Notes under the pieces: generated by a model
Seen by the model: the letters and a program-made list of their open reading frames with translations, nothing else
Told to the model about the DNA's origin: nothing
The model's database searches: none
Source of the DNA: Paramecium tetraurelia
Lineage: Eukaryota > Ciliophora > Oligohymenophorea > Peniculida > Parameciidae
Reading direction: 5' to 3'
Assembly: GCF_000165425.1 (NCBI RefSeq)
Contig: NW_001799599.1
Coordinates: 341,513-405,512, forward strand
DNA length: 64,000 bases
In this document: one piece after another, positions 63,990 through 64,000 of the stretch
How positions within the stretch are numbered: position 1 is the first letter of the stretch
Layout: the number at the start of each line of letters is the position of its first letter
Made by a program: the position numbers and the translations under genes

Positions 63990-64000
63990 AGTCTATGCGC

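Overview
Organism. Every confident gene reads with TGA as the only stop and with TAA and TAG as glutamine (conserved Gln positions in beta-tubulin and the NADH dehydrogenase flavoprotein are TAA or TAG). Coding exons are split by very short GT..AG introns of 19-32 nt, intergenic gaps are tiny, the DNA is very AT-rich, and the right end carries a mixed TTGGGG/TTTGGG telomere. Together these point to a somatic (macronuclear) chromosome end of a Paramecium. Exon joins below were worked out by hand; for each intact gene the total length minus introns is a multiple of three and the protein motifs run across the joins.

Layout. From 1 to about 40 kb the window is gene-dense: a partial voltage-gated cation channel (-), a DBF4-type zinc-finger/AT-hook protein (-), glycogen branching enzyme (+), a coiled-coil SH3 protein (+), a CBM20 plus trehalose-phosphate synthase/phosphatase-like protein lacking key catalytic residues (-), beta-tubulin (-), a two-TM protein (-), NEDD1 (-), a small unknown (+), a Pumilio-family RNA-binding protein (+), a BTB protein with a long glutamine tract (-), a membrane-anchored M16 insulysin-type peptidase (-), an IQ/coiled-coil protein (-), the complex I 51 kDa subunit (-), a sperm-tail PG-rich-repeat protein (-), an unknown (-), a strongly divergent myosin-like MyTH4 protein with a long internal repeat domain (+), and a three-repeat Myb protein (+).

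From about 40 kb to the telomere (interrupted by a 150-base gap at 41311) the gene content collapses. What remains is one plausible gene (42148-43059), an ADP-ribosyltransferase-like gene broken by two apparent frameshifts (46188-49115), relics of Paramecium cysteine-rich surface-protein and MORN-like families, a compact foldable segment that may be a structured RNA (49561-49760), and about 10 kb of heavily mutated sequence with surface-antigen-like cysteine motifs. The chromosome then ends with a short inverted repeat and the telomere. This is the expected shape of a ciliate subtelomere.

How genes fit together. There is no operon logic here. Two themes recur: carbohydrate storage (branching enzyme next to the CBM20/TPS-like protein) and microtubules/cilia (beta-tubulin, NEDD1, PG-rich-repeat protein, MyTH4 myosin-like protein). 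The most unusual object is the myosin-like protein at 32464-37440.
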